Under the pieces are notes generated by a model that was not told the DNA's origin, ran no database searches, and saw only the letters and a program-made list of their open reading frames with translations. The position numbers and the translations under genes were made by a program. From BJHL01 sp035299305 (GTDB taxonomy: Bacteria; Planctomycetota; Phycisphaerae; Phycisphaerales; UBA1924), in NCBI GenBank assembly GCA_035299305.1, contig DATGWV010000332.1, positions 1-6,256 of the forward strand: 6,256 nucleotides of DNA, in the 5' to 3' direction. Shown here in pieces: positions 5,210-6,256 of the stretch. Position 1 is the stretch's first letter; every line of letters starts with the position of its first letter.

Positions 5210-6157
5210 ATGAACCGCATTGCATCTGGCGTTGTGAGTGTGCTGGCGTTGGCGACGAGCGCGGCTGGTCAGACGGTGACTGGCGATGCGTTCACGACGC
5301 TGCTGGATCGGTCGTCGCGCGTGACGGGCATCGCGATGACGCTGGACACAGCGAAGGGGCCGACCGGCAAGCCGGAGCGGATTGTGGTGGCGCTGGACAA
5401 TCGCGAGCGGTTGTTCTTCGCGCAGTATCGCTCGGAGGATGGGACCACGTATCCGCGCACGCCGATGGCGTTTTTGCATTATGCGGATGGGGTATCGCGG
5501 AACAGCCGGGTGGGACGGGACATTTACATTGAGAACGCGGAGACGGACCTCTGGAACACGGTGCCGCCTCGCGGGGCGATGTTTGCACCGTGGCCCATGC
5601 TGGGCAAACTGGATGAGCACTCGCGTACGGATGAGAAACGCGAGATGGTGACGACCGACGGCGGCGTGACGCTGCGCGTGCCGAAGTTCGCGTTTGCAAT
5701 CTCGGCAAGTGATGATGGCACGCTGACGAGCGTGACGCTGGATGTGACAGAGAACACGTGGAGCGTGGAGTTTGTGGATGCATCGCCTGTGCAGATCGGT
5801 GAGACGACGATCTCGCTGCCCTCGCGCGTGATTGAGCGCGAGACGACGAAAGATGGCGAGCGCGTGACGACGTGGACCGTGACTGCGCTGGAAGTGAACC
5901 CGGCAGATATCGATCAGCGTCTGGCGTTTGACGCGGCCGCGCTGAACGTAAAGAAGTGGGATGTGGAAGCGGGGAAGATTCTGGACGCGAGCGGCAAGCA
6001 GGTGGGGATTGAAGAAATCCCGGCGGCGCGCAGCGTGGAGACGTGGGAAGTGACCACCAAGGCCAGCGCGTGGATCGCGGTGTGGAAGTGGGGATCGATC
6101 GTGGCGGGGCTGGGGCTGGTGGGATTCGTTCTGGATATGGTCCGGCGGCGGTTGTGA
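5210..6157 (+). CDS. Exported protein of unknown function with C-terminal membrane anchor
   Basis: I do not recognise this 315-residue protein. Residues 1-20 are a signal peptide (MNRIASGVVSVLALATSAAG, then QT). The mature part is β-rich and mildly polar: strands such as ERIVVALDN (57-64) and RLFFAQYRS (67-75), a central Pro/Trp segment (PPRGAMFAPWPM, 119-130), then repeated strands rich in T/V (VTLRVPKFAFAIS, TLTSVTLDVTENTWSVEFV). Residues about 288-310 form one membrane segment followed by RRRL, so the bulk should lie outside the cytoplasm, held by its C-terminus. The strand-rich sheet is vaguely like periplasmic LolA-type carrier folds, but no motif proves it. The ATG at 5210 has no strong Shine-Dalgarno; it was chosen because the signal peptide starts there. 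It follows the MGMT-family gene by 25 bp and may be co-transcribed; no functional link between the two is evident. G-ending codons dominate as in its neighbour. Confidence 0.88.
   Translation: MNRIASGVVSVLALATSAAGQTVTGDAFTTLLDRSSRVTGIAMTLDTAKGPTGKPERIVVALDNRERLFFAQYRSEDGTTYPRTPMAFLHYADGVSRNSRVGRDIYIENAETDLWNTVPPRGAMFAPWPMLGKLDEHSRTDEKREMVTTDGGVTLRVPKFAFAISASDDGTLTSVTLDVTENTWSVEFVDASPVQIGETTISLPSRVIERETTKDGERVTTWTVTALEVNPADIDQRLAFDAAALNVKKWDVEAGKILDASGKQVGIEEIPAARSVETWEVTTKASAWIAVWKWGSIVAGLGLVGFVLDMVRRRL
6087..6157 (+). other. C-terminal membrane anchor of the exported protein
   Basis: About 22 mostly apolar residues beginning near WIAVWKWGSIVAG, rich in Gly, Val and Leu, are followed by RRRL and the stop. 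The layout (signal peptide, soluble domain, single membrane helix, basic tail) is that of a type I membrane protein and also of C-terminal sorting tails. No PEP, LPXTG or other known sorting motif precedes it. Confidence 0.7.
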
Positions 6158-6175
6158 GCGTGACGCGCTGACAAA

Positions 6176-6256
6176 TCAGCGGCGGCTCCGCATCTTCTTC
6201 GCGGCCTTTTCGCGTGTTACGCGTGGCGTGGGGACGGCGGGGTGTTTGCCGTTGGC
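6176..6256 (-). CDS. 3' end of a converging gene, basic C-terminal tail (partial)
   Basis: Reading the minus strand from the right edge gives 26 residues and a TGA (6178-6176), with no internal stop. The tail is strongly basic (it ends REKAAKKMRSRR), as in C-terminal extensions of many RNA- or DNA-binding proteins, but the family cannot be named. Codons are mostly C- or G-ending, like the other minus-strand gene on this side of the window. The stop lies 18 bp past the stop of the exported-protein gene, a normal convergent arrangement. With so little sequence the call is tentative. Confidence 0.5.
   Translation of the reverse strand, partial: ANGKHPAVPTPRVTREKAAKKMRSRR

Noticed and set aside
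4541..5620. Open frame on the minus strand (359 codons), rich in Arg, Pro and Ser
   Set aside because: It runs antisense across the MGMT-family gene and part of the exported-protein gene, and its residue mix is that of a shadow frame.
6087..6157. PEP-CTERM or similar exosortase tail on the exported protein
   Set aside because: A membrane helix and RRRL are present, but there is no PEP or other sorting motif before the helix.
6157..6169. AGCG-N5-CGCT hairpin between the convergent genes as a terminator
   Set aside because: Only four base pairs, includes the last base of the stop codon, and no T tract follows on either strand.

Overview
The window is high-GC bacterial DNA with two transcription blocks pointing away from each other from about position 4570-4704. 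The signal peptides, the outer-membrane β-barrel and the two-partner secretion pair show a diderm bacterium. The style of the giant filamentous-haemagglutinin-like protein, the small Trp-type MGMT-family protein and the unrecognised signal-peptide protein would fit a planctomycete (Phycisphaerae-like). That placement is an inference from family resemblance only and is not proven by the window.

Left block, minus strand (4569 down to 1): a two-partner secretion (type Vb) locus in the order transporter then exoprotein. The TpsB/FhaC-like transporter (4569-2536) has a signal peptide, two POTRA domains and a 16-strand-type Omp85-family barrel with VRGY and FVDAG motifs. After a 130-bp gap with a four-copy heptamer repeat comes the 5' part of the TpsA-like exoprotein (2405 to beyond the left edge, 801 codons visible). 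It has a signal peptide, a TPS/haemagglutination-activity domain (NPAG motif), a β-helix body, the GGF-ETSGK ... WLLDP signature of large filamentous haemagglutinin-like proteins, and a run of imperfect 30-40 residue repeats. Together the pair should place a large β-helical fibre on the cell surface or outside the cell.

Right block, plus strand (4705-6157): a 159-residue MGMT-family protein that has Trp where the alkyl-acceptor Cys of a repair methyltransferase would be (AWWR in place of PCHR). Twenty-five bases later comes an unrecognised exported protein of 315 residues with an N-terminal signal peptide and a C-terminal membrane anchor. The last 81 bases look like the 3' end of a converging minus-strand gene.

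The most unusual sequence-level signal is a switch of codon use and strand composition inside tpsA near 900-1000. The first part of the gene (rightward) uses C-ending codons and the later part (leftward) uses G-ending codons, without any break in the reading frame. I found no tRNA, rRNA, CRISPR array, insertion sequence or convincing terminator.
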